Assembly: GCA_964343305.1 (NCBI GenBank)
Contig: CAYFJO010000156.1
Span: forward strand, 1-22,498
Reading direction: 5' to 3'
Length of the DNA: 22,498 nt
Source: CAYFJO01 sp964343305
Lineage (GTDB): Bacteria; Planctomycetota; Planctomycetia; Pirellulales; Pirellulaceae
In this document: in pieces, positions 22,158-22,498 of the stretch
Layout: each line of letters begins with the position of its first letter
Position numbering within the stretch: position 1 is the first letter of the stretch
Notes under the pieces: model-generated
Seen by the model: the letters and a program-made list of their open reading frames with translations, nothing else
The model's database searches: none
What the model was told of the DNA's origin: nothing
Position numbers and translations under genes: made by a program

Positions 22158-22498
22158 TCATTTCCTCCTCGTAGCACAGGCTGCCAGCCCGTACGACAGA
22201 GCTACAGGCTAGCAGCCTGTGGTACGACTCAAATCGCTCGATAACTTCTTCCCGCGTGAAAAACGAGCCATCGCCGCGAGCCTCTAATTCGTGCACCAAT
22301 TCGACGACCTTGGCGTTGTACGGTGCGGTTTCTCCGTGCGATTCGGCCACCCGAACGACTTCCTGGTTGATGTGTTCGACCTCTGTCTTCTTGCCTCGCC
22401 GGATGTCCTGCTGAAGCGAATAGATGATCGGTTTTTTATTGTATTGCAGCTTGGCACCAAATGCGATGATGGAACCCAGCACCGGAACGTTCAACATT
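21817..22498 (-). CDS. Ketopantoate reductase (ApbA/PanE)-like C-terminal fragment, cut by window edge
   Basis: Only the C-terminal part of this gene is inside the window; the NADP-binding N-terminal half lies beyond 22498. About 87 residues encoded at 22497-22237 match the ApbA/PanE C-terminal domain: IIYSLQQDIRRGKKTEVEHINQ (25-46 from the first Met), then VVRVAESHGETAPYNAKVVELV. PanE reduces ketopantoate to pantoate with NADPH, but many homologues act on other 2-keto acids, and the operon suggests such a role. After residue ~92 the frame runs into the palindromic repeat and continues out of phase through the SDR gene to a stop at 21817, giving an Arg- and Cys-rich tail that is surely not ancestral. 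The true C-terminus was probably near 22230; both other frames stop there. Confidence 0.65.
   Translation of the reverse strand, partial: MLNVPVLGSIIAFGAKLQYNKKPIIYSLQQDIRRGKKTEVEHINQEVVRVAESHGETAPYNAKVVELVHELEARGDGSFFTREEVIERFESYHRLLACSSVVRAGSLCYEEEMNARKNAGHRCNGFSRQLCRSPRCPGRLRCTCHRPCLVGSLDARRRQRRVLRSGSDRLRIAARRARRHRSRRPRCVSLRRLGSGGKISCDQRGRDRALARCRRTAREFAALDSH
22171..22228. repeat. REP-like inverted pair of palindromes
   Basis: Two copies of a ~27-nt unit, in opposite orientation, share the core ACAGGCTGCYAGCCYGTA. Copy A is read on the plus strand (22171-22197), copy B on the minus strand (22228-22202). Each is itself an imperfect palindrome; copy B has perfect 7-bp arms, ACAGGCT and AGCCTGT, around GCT. 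The whole doublet can form a long hairpin. Its structure fits REP/REPIN elements mobilised by RAYT transposases, and similar cores are familiar from planctomycetal genomes, though I cannot confirm copy number here. Confidence 0.7.

Noticed and set aside
21561..22244. 227-codon plus-strand frame opposite the SDR gene
   Set aside because: It is a shadow of the SDR coding sequence and also runs through the palindromic repeat.
1..22498. tRNA, rRNA, CRISPR arrays, integrases and attachment sites
   Set aside because: None was recognised on reading both strands; flanks of the TIR/hydrolase module show no direct repeats or integrase that would mark an island.

Overview
The window looks like a piece of a Planctomycetota chromosome, most likely Pirellulales-like. 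The evidence is a membrane Ser/Thr kinase with the N-terminal region common in that phylum, a WD40 protein whose linker resembles the one in planctomycetal kinase-WD40 proteins, a secreted squalene-cyclase-repeat protein with a CxxCH motif, short palindromic repeats of a type I associate with the phylum, and loosely packed genes in short strand-switching runs. The taxonomic call is inference; no rRNA or marker tree is possible here.

Left part (1-3660, plus strand): the tail of the spc ribosomal operon, secY-adk-map, with an ATGA overlap between adk and map. A DUF1990 gene follows instead of the usual infA/rpmJ/rpsM/rpsK/rpoA/rplQ, so the operon is interrupted here. Two near-identical 20-nt direct repeats lie upstream of secY.

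Middle (3755-14341): a minus-strand Ser/Thr kinase with a multi-pass membrane tail; plus-strand genes for a hemolysin III/AdipoR-type membrane protein and a GNAT acetyltransferase; then minus-strand genes for a GH3-family acyl-adenylating enzyme, a B12-binding radical SAM protein, a secreted protein of unknown function and a DapA-family aldolase/lyase. A divergent plus-strand gene encodes the secreted prenyltransferase/squalene-oxidase-repeat protein with a CMTCH motif.

Candidate signalling or conflict module (14464-19042, plus strand): a 940-aa TIR-transmembrane-WD40 protein, followed after a 337-nt gap with its own candidate promoter by a 472-aa protein joining a lipase-like alpha/beta hydrolase to a C-terminal region resembling the TPR-S (MAP3K TRAFs-binding) domain. 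A TIR with the expected catalytic Glu, a repeat sensor and a hydrolase-TPR-S protein side by side is the part most likely to be an undescribed system. Its function is inferred from domains only.

Right part (19116-22498, minus strand): a tightly packed set of overlapping genes: a ketopantoate-reductase-like gene cut by the window edge, an extended SDR epimerase/dehydratase, an enolase-superfamily (MR/MLE) enzyme and an S33-type alpha/beta hydrolase, probably one metabolic operon. An inverted pair of short palindromes sits between the first two genes and appears to have removed the first gene's stop codon. No tRNA, rRNA, CRISPR array, transposase or phage gene was seen.
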